Notes: a model not told the origin generated them from the letters alone. A stretch of DNA of 64,000 nt from Oceanobacillus halotolerans (GCF_010993955.1 NZ_WIXL01000002.1:372001-436000), one strand, 5' to 3'; numbered from the stretch's first letter, positions 10,070 to 20,569 are shown. Program-made: numbers and translations.

Positions 10070-10810
10070 CTATAATATAGAACTTAGGAATGCTTTTGTC
10101 CGTTCCTCTTTCGGTTGATCAAATAATTCATTAGGTATACCGTATTCTACAATCTTACCATCATGCATATACACCACTTTATCGCCGACTTCTCTGGCGA
10201 ATCCCATCTCATGTGTAACGACAATCATAGTCATACCTTCTTCTGCTAGTTCTTTCATTGTTGCAAGTACTTCTCCAACTAATTCAGGATCTAGTGCTGA
10301 TGTTGGCTCATCAAATAGCATGATATCTGGTTTCATCGCCAACGCTCTTGCAATTGCGACTCGTTGCTTTTGACCACCTGATAGTGTTGAAGGATATACA
10401 TCATACTTATCCCCCAATCCAACTTTATCTAAAAGCTCCTTTCCTTCTTGTATCGCTTGATCTTTTGGGACACCCTTTACTTGTGTAGGAGCTTCGATAA
10501 CATTTCCTAAAACAGTTTTATGAGGAAATAAATTAAAATGCTGAAAAACCATACCAACCCGTTCCCGAACAGTATTTAAATTATGTGTTTCTTCTTCAAT
10601 CTGCTCACCTTCTAAGAAGATTTTACCGCTATTTTTTATCTCTAAAAAATTCAAGCATCGAAGTAAAGTACTTTTTCCAGAACCACTTGCTCCAATTAAA
10701 ACGACAACATCACTTTCTTTCACCGTAAGATCCACGTCTTTTAAAACATGCAAATCGCCAAATGATTTATTTAGCTTCGTTACTTTAATCATATCTTCCC
10801 CTTGTTGCAT
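10070..10810 (-). CDS. Polar amino-acid ABC transporter, ATP-binding protein (GlnQ/ArtM type)
   Basis: Cytoplasmic ATPase of an amino-acid importer. It has Walker [10 protein letters not shown] (about 38-46), Q-loop VFQHFNLF, signature LSGGQKQR, Walker [13 protein letters not shown] and the switch histidine in VTHEMGF. The 246-residue length is typical. ATG at 10810 has AGAGGGGA 5-6 bases upstream; ATG at 10792 (MIKVTKLNK) also has an AAGGGG site and is a plausible alternative. It follows the permease gene with a 15-base gap. Substrate (glutamine, arginine, cystine or other) cannot be told from sequence alone. Confidence 0.92.
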   Translation of the reverse strand: MQQGEDMIKVTKLNKSFGDLHVLKDVDLTVKESDVVVLIGASGSGKSTLLRCLNFLEIKNSGKIFLEGEQIEEETHNLNTVRERVGMVFQHFNLFPHKTVLGNVIEAPTQVKGVPKDQAIQEGKELLDKVGLGDKYDVYPSTLSGGQKQRVAIARALAMKPDIMLFDEPTSALDPELVGEVLATMKELAEEGMTMIVVTHEMGFAREVGDKVVYMHDGKIVEYGIPNELFDQPKEERTKAFLSSIL

Positions 10811-10825
10811 GAAAATCCCCTCTCA

Positions 10826-11488
10826 TTAATCACTTTCTGCTAATTTCTTTTCCAATTTATTCACCAGTACTGTCAATACTAAAACAATAAACAAGTAGTA
10901 AATCGCTACTGTTATAAAGTAAGGGAGGTAATCAAAACTATTTGACCCCATTGTACTAGCTACACCAAATAACTCTTGCATTCCGATGAATGATACAAGG
11001 GAGGAATCCTTTATCCCAATAATGAATTGATTACCAAGCGGGGGAATTGCCCTACGGAAGGCTTGTGGTAAAATAATTCTACGCATTGTTAATCCATTTG
11101 ACATTCCAAGTGACCTGCCTGCTTCTCGTTGTCCTTTATCAATTGATTGAATGGCACCTCGAATTATTTCAGCTATATAAGCACCGCTATGAAATGCCAG
11201 ACCGGCAACACCCGCCCAAAACATTGGTATCAACATGATGTCTGTTAATCCATAAAATAGAATGAAAATCTGAACAATTAATGGTGTACCACGCACAATC
11301 CAAATATAAGCATCCGCGATCCATACTAACACCTTTATATTAGAAATTTTAAGAAGGGCAAAAAACAGACCAATAATACAAGCAATTATCAATGAAGCTA
11401 CTGATAACTGAAAGGTAATCCATAAGCCGTTTAAAAAGACATCAAAGCTATTAATAAATACATCAAAAAAATGCATAATTGCTGACAA
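10826..11488 (-). CDS. Polar amino-acid ABC transporter permease (HisM/GlnP family)
   Basis: 220 residues with about five membrane helices. The permease EAA-type loop reads EAGRSLGMSNGLTMRRIILPQAFRRAIPP (about residues 140-170), typical of His/Glu/Gln/Arg/opine transporter permeases. The start is TTG at 11488, nine to ten bases after AAAGGAGA. It is the single membrane subunit of the cluster and presumably homodimerises. It lies between the binding-protein gene and the ATPase gene. Confidence 0.92.
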   Translation of the reverse strand: MSAIMHFFDVFINSFDVFLNGLWITFQLSVASLIIACIIGLFFALLKISNIKVLVWIADAYIWIVRGTPLIVQIFILFYGLTDIMLIPMFWAGVAGLAFHSGAYIAEIIRGAIQSIDKGQREAGRSLGMSNGLTMRRIILPQAFRRAIPPLGNQFIIGIKDSSLVSFIGMQELFGVASTMGSNSFDYLPYFITVAIYYLFIVLVLTVLVNKLEKKLAESD

Positions 11489-11515
11489 AATGAGTCATCT
11501 CCTTTTACCAAAAAA

Positions 11516-11574
11516 CGTAAGAACCAATCAAGCCTAAAAAATGAAGCATTAAAAAAGTATCATTGGTTCTTACG
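11516..11574 (-). terminator. Terminator/attenuator between binding-protein and permease genes
   Basis: A 13-bp perfect stem CGTAAGAACCAAT (11516-11528) with ATTGGTTCTTACG (11562-11574) has a 33-base loop and is followed on the minus strand by TTTTTT. It probably stops much of the transcript after the binding-protein gene, giving more binding protein than permease and ATPase. Confidence 0.7.
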
Positions 11575-11630
11575 CCACCGTTCCTTCCATTCTTTTATGA
11601 CGATAATGGTGTGTAAAAGATAGAGTGCCA

Positions 11631-12437
11631 TTATTCGATTTCTTCTGGCTCCTGAGTTATATCAACACCTACCCATTCTTCGGCTAACGCTTGAAGTTCC
11701 CCACTTTCTTTCATTTCTTGTAATGCTTCGTTAATATCTTCTAACAGTTTTTCTTTTTCTTTATTTACAGCTACTGCTTGTTCACTAACACCTAATTGAC
11801 CACGGTTTTCTACTTCTAATCCGTTATCAATGGCTGTTTGACCTGTTATGTCATCTGTAATAACAGCATCATGATGACCTTGTGCCAATGATTGAATTGC
11901 AACAACATCACTATCAACCTGTGGAATATTATCTGTATATTCCTCTGCCATTTCTACATAGGTAGATCCTCGTGATACAGAAATTTCTTTTCCGTTTAGG
12001 TCCTCTTTACTTTCTATATCACTATCTGGTCTTGTATAAATAACTGGACCAGAGTAATAGTAAGGATCTGAAAAGTTAACTTTCTCCAGTCGTTCTTCTG
12101 TAATCGTATGACTTGCTACCGCAATATCATAACGTCCCTCATTGACACCTGTGACAATTCCAGAGAATTTGGCTTTTTGTTGTACTGGTTCAAGACCTAA
12201 TTTCTCTGCAATCGCTTCTGCAACAGCGACATCATAACCAACCATTTTATCTCCTTCCATATAACTAAATGGCTTAAATTCACCTGAGGCTGCAAAGGTT
12301 AACTTTCCATCCTCTATCAAATCATACTCCCCATTACTACTGCTTTCACCCCCGCTCCCATCTGTCGTATCATCTGATCCACATGCGACAAGTATCGATA
12401 TCAAGACGACAAATAACGCAATTTTCAGTTTTTTCAC
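11631..12437 (-). CDS. Amino-acid ABC transporter substrate-binding lipoprotein
   Basis: 268 residues. A lipoprotein signal ends in LVAC, with Cys19 as lipidation site, then a Ser/Gly/Asp-rich linker. The SBP_bac_3 family fold follows: KLTFAASGEFKPFSYMEGDKMVGYD, then GRYDIAVASHTITEERLEKVNFSDPYYYSG, and CD motifs in both lobes. It delivers a polar amino acid to the permease encoded downstream. It is first in a three-gene transport cluster with a recognisable promoter upstream. The cluster is inserted between hemA and engB relative to B. subtilis. Confidence 0.93.
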   Translation of the reverse strand: MKKLKIALFVVLISILVACGSDDTTDGSGGESSSNGEYDLIEDGKLTFAASGEFKPFSYMEGDKMVGYDVAVAEAIAEKLGLEPVQQKAKFSGIVTGVNEGRYDIAVASHTITEERLEKVNFSDPYYYSGPVIYTRPDSDIESKEDLNGKEISVSRGSTYVEMAEEYTDNIPQVDSDVVAIQSLAQGHHDAVITDDITGQTAIDNGLEVENRGQLGVSEQAVAVNKEKEKLLEDINEALQEMKESGELQALAEEWVGVDITQEPEEIE

Positions 12438-12516
12438 GAACTAATCATCCCTTCTTGATTTCAAAGACCATTACTAAAGAATCCCTTTACTAGTATTTAC
12501 GCACGGAGACGTTAAT

Positions 12517-12545
12517 TTATAACTACTAATTTATCTTGTTTACAA
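12517..12545 (-). promoter_or_regulatory. Probable sigma-A promoter of the amino-acid transporter
   Basis: On the minus strand TTGTAA (12540-12545) and TTATAA (12517-12522) are separated by 17 bases, about 80 bases upstream of the binding-protein start. Confidence 0.55.
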
Positions 12546-12589
12546 AACTCCTGCCAACTACACTTATTTTCCTTCTTTTTGCATAGTAC

Positions 12590-13050
12590 AAAAGTTAGAA
12601 GTGCCCTTACAGGCTAAGTACGCCACATCAATCGTAACACCTGTACTAGGACGTTCTATCCGTCGTAATGAAATATTTTAATCGCTAACAAGTTTTGTTT
12701 TGTCCTTCATACATTGTCATGGCTGATTGTATCGTGTTTTGAAAGAGAACCAACCGCTAGACAGGCTGTCACGGCCGATTGCATCGTATACGTCTCACTG
12801 CCTAACCCATCACATCCTGTGCGTATAAGTGCAACTAAGGCGTTCGCCATTAAAGACTCGGCGAATGTCAGGTTCTCTAATATTTTATGAGATGGTTCCT
12901 ATATAAAAAAACGCTTGGATAGGATGTTATTTCTATCCAAGCATTTTAATATGAGATTTCAAGTGCAAAAACAGGTGTCAAATACGACATATATCTTATG
13001 CTATTTATTATGTTATTTATCGTTTTCTCCATGGTAAGTGGACTATTTAC
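12590..13050. repeat. Composite repeat R3-R2-R4, left locus
   Basis: The gene-free stretch between the transporter and engB. It matches 27420-28349 in the same order: the ~50-bp units ending in AGACAGGCTGTCACGG (12712-12795), a partial R2 (12829-12892, TAAGTGCAACTAAGG), a segment with TCTAATATTTTATGAGATG, and a terminator-bearing segment R4 (12912-13050). No gene is seen in it. Confidence 0.7.
12904..12942 (-). terminator. engB terminator, inside repeat R4
   Basis: A 10-bp perfect stem GCTTGGATAG / CTATCCAAGC (12913-12922 with 12933-12942) is followed on the minus strand by seven Ts. It sits about 140 bases after the engB stop. The same hairpin with its flank recurs at 28208. Confidence 0.85.
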
Positions 13051-13082
13051 TATGTGACTAGCAAACACTACTATCTAATATG

Positions 13083-13664
13083 TTACATAAATTTTCTTAA
13101 AGCACTCCATGCATCCTCTTTACCTTCCCCAGTTTCAGCGGAAAAAGGTATAATAATATCTTCTGATTCAACTTGCAATATTTTCGATGTGCGTGTTAAA
13201 TGCTTGGAACGTTTTCCTTTTGGAATCTTATCTAACTTAGTTGCAATCACAATAACAGGTAGCTGAAAATGCTTTAAGAATTCATACATTTGTATATCGT
13301 CCCTTGTAGGCTCATGCCGTATGTCCGTTATTAAGACGACCGCTTTCAACGTTTCCCTTGTTTCGAAGTACTCTTCCATCATGATTCCCCATTTTTCTCG
13401 TTCCTTTTTGGAAACCTTCGCATAACCATATCCAGGTACGTCTACAAAATAGAAAGCCTCATTTATTAGATAAAAATTTAATGTTTGTGTTTTTCCAGGC
13501 TTTGATGATGTTCTAGCTAGATTTTTTCGATTAATTAACTTATTAATAAATGATGATTTACCAACATTTGATCTACCTGCTAATGCTATTTCAGGTAGGC
13601 GATCGTTCGGATATTGTTTTTGGCTAACCGCACTAATTACAATTTCTGCCTTAGTTACTTTCAT
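13083..13664 (-). CDS. engB: Ribosome-biogenesis GTPase EngB (YsxC/YihA)
   Basis: An essential GTPase for 50S subunit assembly. From ATG 13664 it is 193 residues and begins [14 protein letters not shown], matching B. subtilis YsxC, with CGGAGG six to seven bases upstream. Motifs in order: G1 GRSNVGKSS (about 30-38), G2 within [10 protein letters not shown]3 DVPGYGYA, G4 TKLDK and a G5 SAE. A frame extending to 13685 is not needed. The start lies inside the end of lonA (14-base overlap), so translation is probably coupled. Confidence 0.96.
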   Translation of the reverse strand: MKVTKAEIVISAVSQKQYPNDRLPEIALAGRSNVGKSSFINKLINRKNLARTSSKPGKTQTLNFYLINEAFYFVDVPGYGYAKVSKKEREKWGIMMEEYFETRETLKAVVLITDIRHEPTRDDIQMYEFLKHFQLPVIVIATKLDKIPKGKRSKHLTRTSKILQVESEDIIIPFSAETGEGKEDAWSALRKFM

Positions 13665-15984
13665 GTTTTTCCTCCGAAAGTGCATGTTCTAAAACTTGAT
13701 CAAGGTGATTAACTTTAACAAATGATAATTCTTTACGAACACTTTTTGGTATATCATCAATATCTTTTTCATTTTCTTCTGGTATAATAATTGTCGTTAG
13801 TCCAGCACGGTGTGCACTAAGTGATTTTTCTTTTAATCCACCTATTGGTAGCACGCGACCTCGTAGCGTAATTTCCCCTGTCATTCCTACTTCTTTCTTT
13901 ACAGCTCGTCCAGTTAAAGCGGATACCAATGCAGTTGCCATTGTAATTCCCGCAGATGGACCATCTTTTGGCGTAGCACCTTCTGGGACATGGATATGAA
14001 TATCATATTTTTCATGAAAATCAGGATCTATCTCGAGTTGTTTTGCTCGAGAACGAATATAACTAAATGCGGCTTGAGCAGATTCTTGCATCACATCACC
14101 TAGTTTTCCAGTTAATGTTAATTTCCCTTTTCCTGGATAATGGGACACCTCAATCGACAATGTGTCTCCCCCAGCTGCAGTATAGGCTAATCCAGTTGCA
14201 GTCCCAACTTGATCTTCTTGTTCTCGTCTACCATATCGGAATAGAGGTTTCCCTAACAACTCTGCTAAGTTTTTTTCAGTGATGATAACACGTTTCTTTT
14301 CTTCCGATATAATGATCTTTGCTGCTTTTCGACAGAGTGTAGCAATTTGGCGTTCTAATCCCCGCACTCCTGCTTCTCTTGTATACCTGCGAATTAAAGT
14401 AAGTAATGCATCATCTCGAATCTGCATGTTCGCTTTTTTAAGACCATTTTCCTTTAGTTGCTTTTGTAATAAATGCTCTTTGGCAATATGCAGCTTTTCA
14501 ACTTCTGTATAGCCAGCAATTGAAATTAATTCCATCCGGTCTAATAAAGGTGCTGGAATATTATTAACATAATTTGCTGTTGCAATAAAGAGTACATTCG
14601 ACAAATCATAGGTTTCTTCTATAAAATGATCGCTGAAGTTACTGTTTTGTTCAGGGTCTAGTACTTCTAACATAGCACTAGATGGGTCTCCCCTAAAGTC
14701 ACTTGCCATCTTATCAATCTCATCTAACAAAAATACTGGATTTATCGTTTTTGCCTTTTTCATCCCTTGAATAATTCGACCTGGCATTGCGCCAATATAG
14801 GTCCTCCGGTGCCCACGAATTTCTGCTTCATCTCGAACCCCACCTAAGGAAATTCGAACAAAGTTACGATTAATGGAACTAGCAATGGATTTTGCTAACG
14901 ATGTTTTCCCAACTCCAGGAGGGCCTACAAGACATAGAATTGGTCCTTTAATCGATTTGGTAAGTTTTTGTACAGCCAAATACTCTAAAATCCGCTCTTT
15001 AACCTTGTCTAATCCATAATGATCACGATCCAATATTTTATGTGCATGACTTATATCAATTGTATCCTGTGTTTCTGTTGTCCATGGCAAAGCAATTAAC
15101 CATTCTACGTAATTTCGAATGACAGAACTTTCACCAGAACTTTGAGGAACCTTCTCATATCGATCCAACTCTTTCATTGCAACTTCTACAATACGCTCTG
15201 GCATATCAGATTTTTCAATTTTTTCTCTTAGCTGTTCAACTTCTCCAAGTTTTCCATCCTTTTCACCTAGTTCTTTTTGAATGGCTTTTAATTGCTCCCG
15301 TAAATAATACTCTTTTTGTGTTTTTTCCATGGAATTCTTTACACGTTGACCAATTTTCTTTTCTAAATCTAACACCTTCTTTTCGTTTGAAAGAAGATCA
15401 ATTAGTTTCTGTAGACGTTCTTTACTATTGTCAACTTCAAGTAGCTCTTGTTTGTCTTTTATTTTTAATGATAGATGGGACGTTATAATATCGGCTAGTC
15501 TTCCAGGTTCATCTATATCAGAAACTGTATTAAATGTTTCTTTCGTTACTTTTCGTGATACCTTTACGTATTGTTCAAAAAGAGACAGTAATGAACGCAT
15601 TAAAGCTTCTTCTTCTTGGTCATCGCCATGTGTCTCTTCAATTGGTTCTACTTCAACAAAAAACTCTTCGCCGCTATCCTCTAAATAACGAACAATTTCG
15701 CCTCTATTTAACCCTTCAACCAGAACACGCATGGTTCCATTTGGCAACTTCAACATCTGATTTACCTTAGCAACCGTTCCTATGCGATAAATATCTTCTG
15801 TAGTCGGTTCATTCATACTTACCTTTTTCTGTGCTGCTAGGAAAATGACTTGATCATCCATCATGGCACGCTCTAATGCAGCAATTGATTTTTCTCTACC
15901 TACATCAAGGTGAAGTACCATTGTTGGAAATACAAGTAGTCCTCTTAATGGTAGGAGGGGAAGTTGTGTATTCTCTTTCATCAT
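13651..15984 (-). CDS. lonA: ATP-dependent protease LonA
   Basis: A hexameric AAA+ serine protease for damaged and regulatory proteins. From ATG 15984 it is 777 residues. It has an N-terminal substrate-binding domain ([23 protein letters not shown]), a coiled-coil middle, Walker [10 protein letters not shown] (about 345-355), Walker B VFLLDEID, and the C-terminal protease domain with catalytic Ser in [10 protein letters not shown] and Lys in [13 protein letters not shown] lies nine bases upstream of the start, inside the longer open frame. The coding end overlaps engB. In B. subtilis lonB lies just upstream, but here that interval is non-coding. Confidence 0.97.
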   Translation of the reverse strand: MMKENTQLPLLPLRGLLVFPTMVLHLDVGREKSIAALERAMMDDQVIFLAAQKKVSMNEPTTEDIYRIGTVAKVNQMLKLPNGTMRVLVEGLNRGEIVRYLEDSGEEFFVEVEPIEETHGDDQEEEALMRSLLSLFEQYVKVSRKVTKETFNTVSDIDEPGRLADIITSHLSLKIKDKQELLEVDNSKERLQKLIDLLSNEKKVLDLEKKIGQRVKNSMEKTQKEYYLREQLKAIQKELGEKDGKLGEVEQLREKIEKSDMPERIVEVAMKELDRYEKVPQSSGESSVIRNYVEWLIALPWTTETQDTIDISHAHKILDRDHYGLDKVKERILEYLAVQKLTKSIKGPILCLVGPPGVGKTSLAKSIASSINRNFVRISLGGVRDEAEIRGHRRTYIGAMPGRIIQGMKKAKTINPVFLLDEIDKMASDFRGDPSSAMLEVLDPEQNSNFSDHFIEETYDLSNVLFIATANYVNNIPAPLLDRMELISIAGYTEVEKLHIAKEHLLQKQLKENGLKKANMQIRDDALLTLIRRYTREAGVRGLERQIATLCRKAAKIIISEEKKRVIITEKNLAELLGKPLFRYGRREQEDQVGTATGLAYTAAGGDTLSIEVSHYPGKGKLTLTGKLGDVMQESAQAAFSYIRSRAKQLEIDPDFHEKYDIHIHVPEGATPKDGPSAGITMATALVSALTGRAVKKEVGMTGEITLRGRVLPIGGLKEKSLSAHRAGLTTIIIPEENEKDIDDIPKSVRKELSFVKVNHLDQVLEHALSEEKHESN

Positions 15985-16172
15985 ATGTATGTACCTCCAA
16001 AACAAATATATGTCTTTTCATTATCGATTGTCTTCTTTATAAAGTGTAAAGAAATCATTACCATTTGTAAAATTATTCGTAATTAGTGTTTCCTGTTCTC
16101 CTAATCCTAAACGATTGTTATTAGAAAACCTTGTATGACCAATTCTTTTTGAAGAATGCCTTAATTCAATTT

Positions 16173-16313
16173 CCGACGCATAGGACAAGGAAAGCAACGA
16201 CAGCGATTCATCGCACGAAGCAAAAGTGCTTTTCTTTTGCGAGGACGTGCTAGTACTGGCGTTGTGATTGACGCGACAGGTTTAGCCAGTGTGCAGAAGG
16301 AAAGTTTTCCTAC
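16173..16313 (-). repeat. R3 repeat, inverted copy
   Basis: About 140 bases that match, in reverse complement, 27626-27757. Shared landmarks include GGACAAGGAAAGCAACGACA, AGTACTGGCGTTGTGATTGA (AGTACTAGCGTTG in the other copy) and GCCAGTG...GGAAAG. Identity is roughly 85%. Function unknown. Confidence 0.75.
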
Positions 16314-16322
16314 TACTAAGAA

Positions 16323-16398
16323 AAAGACTGACAAAACCAATAAATACAGACTCCTTTTACCACATAATAGGAGCTCATTATTAGTTAAGTCAGTCTTT
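16323..16398 (-). terminator. clpX terminator
   Basis: A 10-bp stem AAAGACTGAC / GTCAGTCTTT (16323-16332 with 16389-16398) closes a ~56-base loop and is followed by TTTT-rich sequence on the minus strand. The long loop makes it less canonical. Confidence 0.6.
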
Positions 16399-16425
16399 AT
16401 AGTTATTTATTTGTTCTGATATACA

Positions 16426-17703
16426 TTAGGCACTTTCTTTTGGTAATTTTTCATTACCTTGTTTAACTGTTCCATCTCTAAATACTAACTTCGGACTACC
16501 ATTATCATCGACCACTGTTTCTTTTGTAATAATACATCTTTCAATATCTTCACGAGAAGGTAGCTCAAACATTACATCTAACATAATATTTTCAATAATC
16601 GACCGTAATCCACGTGCTCCTGTTTTTCGTTCAATTGCTTTATTTGCTATTTCGGATAATGCCTTTTCCTCAAAAACTAACTCAACATTATCAATTTCAA
16701 ATAACTTTTTGTATTGTTTTACTAACGCATTTTTTGGTTTTGTCAAAATTTCAATAAGTGCCTTTTCATCTAAAGGCTCTAGGCTACCTATTACAGGGAT
16801 TCGCCCAATAAATTCTGGGATTAATCCATAACTTAATAAATCCTCTGGTAATACTTTTGCAAGTAGTTGCCCTTTTTCTAACTCCTCTTGGCTGTTATCA
16901 GAACCAAAGCCAATGACTTTCTTCCCAAGACGACGTTTAATAATTTGGTCAATTCCATCAAATGCGCCACCAACTATAAATAAAATATTGGTTGTATCAA
17001 TTTGAATAAATTCTTGATGTGGATGTTTGCGGCCACCTTGAGGTGGTACGCTTGCAACCGTACCTTCTAAGATTTTTAGTAAAGCCTGTTGCACCCCTTC
17101 ACCAGATACGTCTCTTGTAATGGATGGATTCTCTGATTTTCTGGCAACCTTATCAATTTCATCAATGTAAATAATTCCTTTTTCTGCTTTTTCCACATCA
17201 TAATCAGCAGCTTGAATTAATTTTAAAAGGATATTTTCTACATCTTCTCCGACATAACCAGCCTCTGTTAGCGATGTAGCGTCAGCCATTGCAAATGGAA
17301 CATTAATAATGCGTGCTAGTGTTTGGGCAAGTAATGTTTTACCACTTCCAGTTGGTCCTAACATAGCAATATTACTTTTTGCTAATTCAACATCATCATG
17401 ATTTTTTGGCGTATTAATACGCTTATAGTGATTGTATACTGCTACAGATAAATTCTTTTTTGCTTTATCTTGACCGATCACATAATCATCAAGTGTTTCG
17501 CAAATTTCCTTTGGTTTTGGTATTTCCTTGATTTCTGTTTCTTCTTCTGTACCTAGTTCTTCTTCAACAATTTCTGTGCAAAGTTCAATACATTCATCAC
17601 ATATATAAACGCCTGGACCGGCTACTAACTTACGAACTTGATCTTGACTCTTTCCACAAAATGAACATTTAAGCTGTCCTTTTTCTTCATTAAATTTGAA
17701 CAT
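16426..17703 (-). CDS. clpX: ATP-dependent Clp protease ATP-binding subunit ClpX
   Basis: AAA+ unfoldase that feeds substrates to ClpP. It has 425 residues from ATG 17703 ([18 protein letters not shown]), eight bases after AGGGG. An N-terminal zinc-binding domain has cysteines at about 13, 16, 35 and 38. Walker [16 protein letters not shown], Walker [10 protein letters not shown], the IGF-type ClpP-binding loop (KKVIGFGSD) and sensor-2 [10 protein letters not shown] are present. It lies between tig and lonA as in B. subtilis, apparently as a single-gene transcript. Confidence 0.97.
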   Translation of the reverse strand: MFKFNEEKGQLKCSFCGKSQDQVRKLVAGPGVYICDECIELCTEIVEEELGTEEETEIKEIPKPKEICETLDDYVIGQDKAKKNLSVAVYNHYKRINTPKNHDDVELAKSNIAMLGPTGSGKTLLAQTLARIINVPFAMADATSLTEAGYVGEDVENILLKLIQAADYDVEKAEKGIIYIDEIDKVARKSENPSITRDVSGEGVQQALLKILEGTVASVPPQGGRKHPHQEFIQIDTTNILFIVGGAFDGIDQIIKRRLGKKVIGFGSDNSQEELEKGQLLAKVLPEDLLSYGLIPEFIGRIPVIGSLEPLDEKALIEILTKPKNALVKQYKKLFEIDNVELVFEEKALSEIANKAIERKTGARGLRSIIENIMLDVMFELPSREDIERCIITKETVVDDNGSPKLVFRDGTVKQGNEKLPKESA

Positions 17704-17783
17704 GCATTTCACCCCTAAACGTATAAATCTAGTCCTATGCTATAAATAAAGCGAATTCTTTGGTGGATTCAACTTTCATAGCA

Positions 17784-17811
17784 ATCATATCAGAACAAAA
17801 TTAGAAAACAA
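17784..17811 (-). promoter_or_regulatory. Probable clpX promoter
   Basis: Minus strand: TTGTTT (17806-17811), 16-base spacer, TATGAT (17784-17789) with a TG extension one base before the -10. It lies about 80 bases upstream of the clpX start. Confidence 0.5.
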
Positions 17812-18005
17812 AATATTTTACTCTTTTATTTATTTATTCATTATGGAGCAATATAAAAAAAAGTCAAACCATAACTATTCTCATGTATTTCTTATAACAC
17901 CAATCATACTAGTATATAGCATATGACATTATAGGGTACTTGTATGTGCTTTTCTTTTAATAAAATAATACTACTGTACTCCCTTCCTCTTTTTTTAAAG
18001 CGTGT

Positions 18006-18039
18006 AAAAACAAGGCACGAAAATCCGCACCTTGTTTTT
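18006..18039 (-). terminator. tig terminator
   Basis: A 10-bp outer stem AAAAACAAGG / CCTTGTTTTT (18006-18015 with 18030-18039), with further pairing inside. It lies just after the tig stop and is roughly symmetric. Confidence 0.85.
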
Positions 18040-18072
18040 AACTAGCCTGTTAATTTAATTGAATTTTTATAC

Positions 18073-19365
18073 TTATGCATTCACTACTTTACTTTCATCC
18101 ACTAAGAAGTCAATTGCTTTTTTAAACTTCATATCCTCTTTAATTGCATCCGTGTTGCCACCTAGCATTTGTTTCAACTGTTCTACATCTGTGCCATACA
18201 TAGAAGCCATATTTTCTAGTTCTGCATTTACATCTTCATCCGTAACTTCGAGATTTTCCTTCTCAAAAATTGCTTCTAGGGTAAGATTTGTTTTTACTCG
18301 TTTTTCTGCATCCTCTTTCATCTGGTCTTTTAACGCTGCTTCATCTTGACCAGAGAACTGGAAGTACATATCTAATGTCATGCCTTGCATTTGTAAACGT
18401 TGTTCAAACTCTTGCATCATACGATCTAACTCAGTTTGAACCATAGCATCTGGAATGGTTGCTTCAGCATTATCAGAAGCTTTTGTTACTAAAGTTTCTC
18501 GTTTTTCATTTTCTGCTTCTTGTTTCTTCTGTTCTTCTAACTGTTCTTTTTTCTTTTTCTTCAATTCATCTAGTGATTCTACTTCTTCATCGACATCTTT
18601 CGCAAATTCGTCATCAAGTTCAGGCAGTTCTTTTTCTTTGATTTCATGAATTTTCACTTTAAATGTAGCTTCTTTTCCAGCTAACTCTTCAGCATGATAA
18701 TCTTCAGGGAATGTTAATTGAATTTCTGTTTCTTCTCCAGCAGATTTACCAATTAACTGTTCTTCAAATCCTGGAATAAATTGACCAGAACCAATTTCTA
18801 AAGAATGATCTTCCGCTTTTCCACCATCAAATGCTTCACCATCGATAAACCCTTCAAAGTCCATTACAACGGTATCGCCTTCTTCGACTGTACCATCTTC
18901 TTTCACAATTAATTCTGCATGGTGTTCTCGTTGATGTTCTAATTCATGGTCTACATCTTCATCAGTTACTTCAACAGATTGTTCTTCTACTTCAAGGCCC
19001 TTATATTCCCCAAGTGTCACTTCTGGTTTCACTTCTACTTTTGCAGTAAATACAAGGTCTTGTCCTTGTTCAATTGTTTCAATATCTACTTCTGGTTGTG
19101 CAATTGGCTCGATACCAGTCTCTTCGACTGCTTTCATATATGCATCTGGTAGAACAATATCTACTGCATCTTGATACAATGCTTCGACACCGAAGCGTTT
19201 TTCAAAAATATTACGTGGAATTTTCCCTTTACGGAATCCAGGGATTTGAACGTCTTTTTTCACTTTTTGGAAAGCTTTATCTAAAGCACGATCAAACTCC
19301 TCTGCTGAAACTTCAATTGTCAATACACCCTCATTGCCTTCTTGTTTTTCCCATTTTGCTGACAT
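18073..19365 (-). CDS. tig: Trigger factor, ribosome-associated chaperone and prolyl isomerase
   Basis: Binds nascent chains at the ribosome exit tunnel. It is 430 residues from ATG 19365 ([13 protein letters not shown]), eight bases after GGAGGG; a longer frame reaches into the ribosome site. The ribosome-binding signature [10 protein letters not shown] is at about 43-52. The FKBP-type domain ([23 protein letters not shown] ... [10 protein letters not shown]) spans about 150-240. A charged helical C-terminal domain completes it. A strong terminator follows. Confidence 0.96.
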   Translation of the reverse strand: MSAKWEKQEGNEGVLTIEVSAEEFDRALDKAFQKVKKDVQIPGFRKGKIPRNIFEKRFGVEALYQDAVDIVLPDAYMKAVEETGIEPIAQPEVDIETIEQGQDLVFTAKVEVKPEVTLGEYKGLEVEEQSVEVTDEDVDHELEHQREHHAELIVKEDGTVEEGDTVVMDFEGFIDGEAFDGGKAEDHSLEIGSGQFIPGFEEQLIGKSAGEETEIQLTFPEDYHAEELAGKEATFKVKIHEIKEKELPELDDEFAKDVDEEVESLDELKKKKKEQLEEQKKQEAENEKRETLVTKASDNAEATIPDAMVQTELDRMMQEFEQRLQMQGMTLDMYFQFSGQDEAALKDQMKEDAEKRVKTNLTLEAIFEKENLEVTDEDVNAELENMASMYGTDVEQLKQMLGGNTDAIKEDMKFKKAIDFLVDESKVVNA

Positions 19366-19496
19366 ATTAATTCCCTCCAAAATCTATTATTCAAAAATTA
19401 AACTTCATTATTATTGTTCTAAGTATAAATGATAGTCAAAATGACAACCATCTCATTATAACATACTTACGACGCCTTTCAAGCATTTACAACATA

Positions 19497-20477
19497 TTAT
19501 GACTCATCAATAATAGATAAGTAAAGTGCTTCACATACTTTTATTTCCTCGATATATTGATGAATTTTATCATTAAGTATTTCTGTATTGGAATCGATAT
19601 TTAAATATTGGTTACCAACGACTTTAAGTGCTTCACTAATTGTAATAACTTCTGTTTCATCAGGAAGAATAGGATAACGTACATAACAATATCGATATGT
19701 AAGTTGTTTTACCATTTGATACAGCGTCGGATTTTCTTGCTCCAATTCTCTAATCATAAATTGAAATTGTTTATAGACCTCATGATTTTCTATGGGCGTT
19801 ACTTTATTGGGAACAACTGATATATGTAGACTTAGTTTATGTATCGTAACCTTTTCTGAAATATTGCTCTCTTGAAGCCACTGGAAAATAGCAGTTTTTA
19901 TAACGGGATGCACTTTCTTATTATGTAACATCGAAACAACAGCCTTTGTTGGTATACCTTTCATTTTACGCATATCTTCTATAATACGCCATTGTTTAGG
20001 ATGGTCCTCTTTTTGAACTACTTCATTTAAGGCATGAATATAATCATTTGTCTTTTCTACTTTCAAATCATACCACATATGTTTACTCATATCTTGCAAC
20101 TGTTGAAATTGTTGTCTTATTTCCTCTGGGATTGATTTTGATTGGAGTGCACTCCCCGCTTCTTGCATTAGTAGCTCATACTGGTTTGTTTGAAAAAGAA
20201 TCGTTAAATAAATATGTACGTAATGATAATAATACTCGTCTTTATAGGACATTAAGGTTTCACAAAGATCCTCTGCTTCATTATATCGGTTTAATTCCAT
20301 TAAACAAATTAATTTTCCTACATATATTTCATGATTATGTACTTGATAATGGAGGAGCTTATTTAACTTTGTTAAGGCTTCCTCATATCGTTTTTCCTTT
20401 AAAGCGAGCAAGCTCTCATCTTCTAACACGCTTTTCCATTTCGGAAAAAGAATTACATTATTGCCTCCATCTTGCAT
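19497..20477 (-). CDS. ysoA: TPR-repeat protein YsoA
   Basis: 326 residues. The N-terminal half has helical tetratricopeptide-like repeats (ALKEKRYEEALTKLNKLLHYQ; MELNRYNEAEDLCETLM). The C-terminal half is helical and unassigned. It matches the position, length and repeat type of B. subtilis ysoA next to tig. There is no signal peptide, so it is probably cytoplasmic. The start ATG has AAGGGGTG six bases upstream. Partner and function are unknown. Confidence 0.85.
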   Translation of the reverse strand: MQDGGNNVILFPKWKSVLEDESLLALKEKRYEEALTKLNKLLHYQVHNHEIYVGKLICLMELNRYNEAEDLCETLMSYKDEYYYHYVHIYLTILFQTNQYELLMQEAGSALQSKSIPEEIRQQFQQLQDMSKHMWYDLKVEKTNDYIHALNEVVQKEDHPKQWRIIEDMRKMKGIPTKAVVSMLHNKKVHPVIKTAIFQWLQESNISEKVTIHKLSLHISVVPNKVTPIENHEVYKQFQFMIRELEQENPTLYQMVKQLTYRYCYVRYPILPDETEVITISEALKVVGNQYLNIDSNTEILNDKIHQYIEEIKVCEALYLSIIDES

Positions 20478-20569
20478 TTTTTCACCCCTTTCACTTTTAA
20501 TTGTTACCCCATTTATTCCTAATTCTTATAGTAACTATACCTTCCCGAAATCACAAAAATTAAACCTTA

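Larger units (their letters stand above)
15985..16425. other. Non-coding interval between clpX and lonA (no lonB)
   Basis: About 440 bases with no credible gene. It contains an inverted copy of repeat R3 (16173-16313) and the clpX terminator. B. subtilis has lonB between clpX and lonA; no lonB remnant is visible here. Confidence 0.75.
17704..18072. other. Spacer between tig and clpX
   Basis: About 370 AT-rich bases without a gene. Apart from the clpX promoter and the tig terminator I see nothing in it. Confidence 0.7.

Noticed and set aside
12700-12800. Possible CRISPR array in the ~50-bp tandem units with AGACAGGCTGT
   Set aside because: Only two or three imperfect units here and at 27460-27560, no regular spacers, no cas genes; better explained as part of the R3 repeat.
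12912-13030. 28-codon frame inside R4 (starting near 13032 on the minus strand)
   Set aside because: The second R4 copy has an internal stop and frame shift, and there is no ribosome site upstream; better read as non-coding.
18455-18649. Serine- and phenylalanine-rich plus-strand frames opposite tig
   Set aside because: Antisense shadows of the glutamate- and lysine-rich tig coding sequence; the same applies to other plus-strand frames opposite hem, lonA, sdhA, pheT and thrS.
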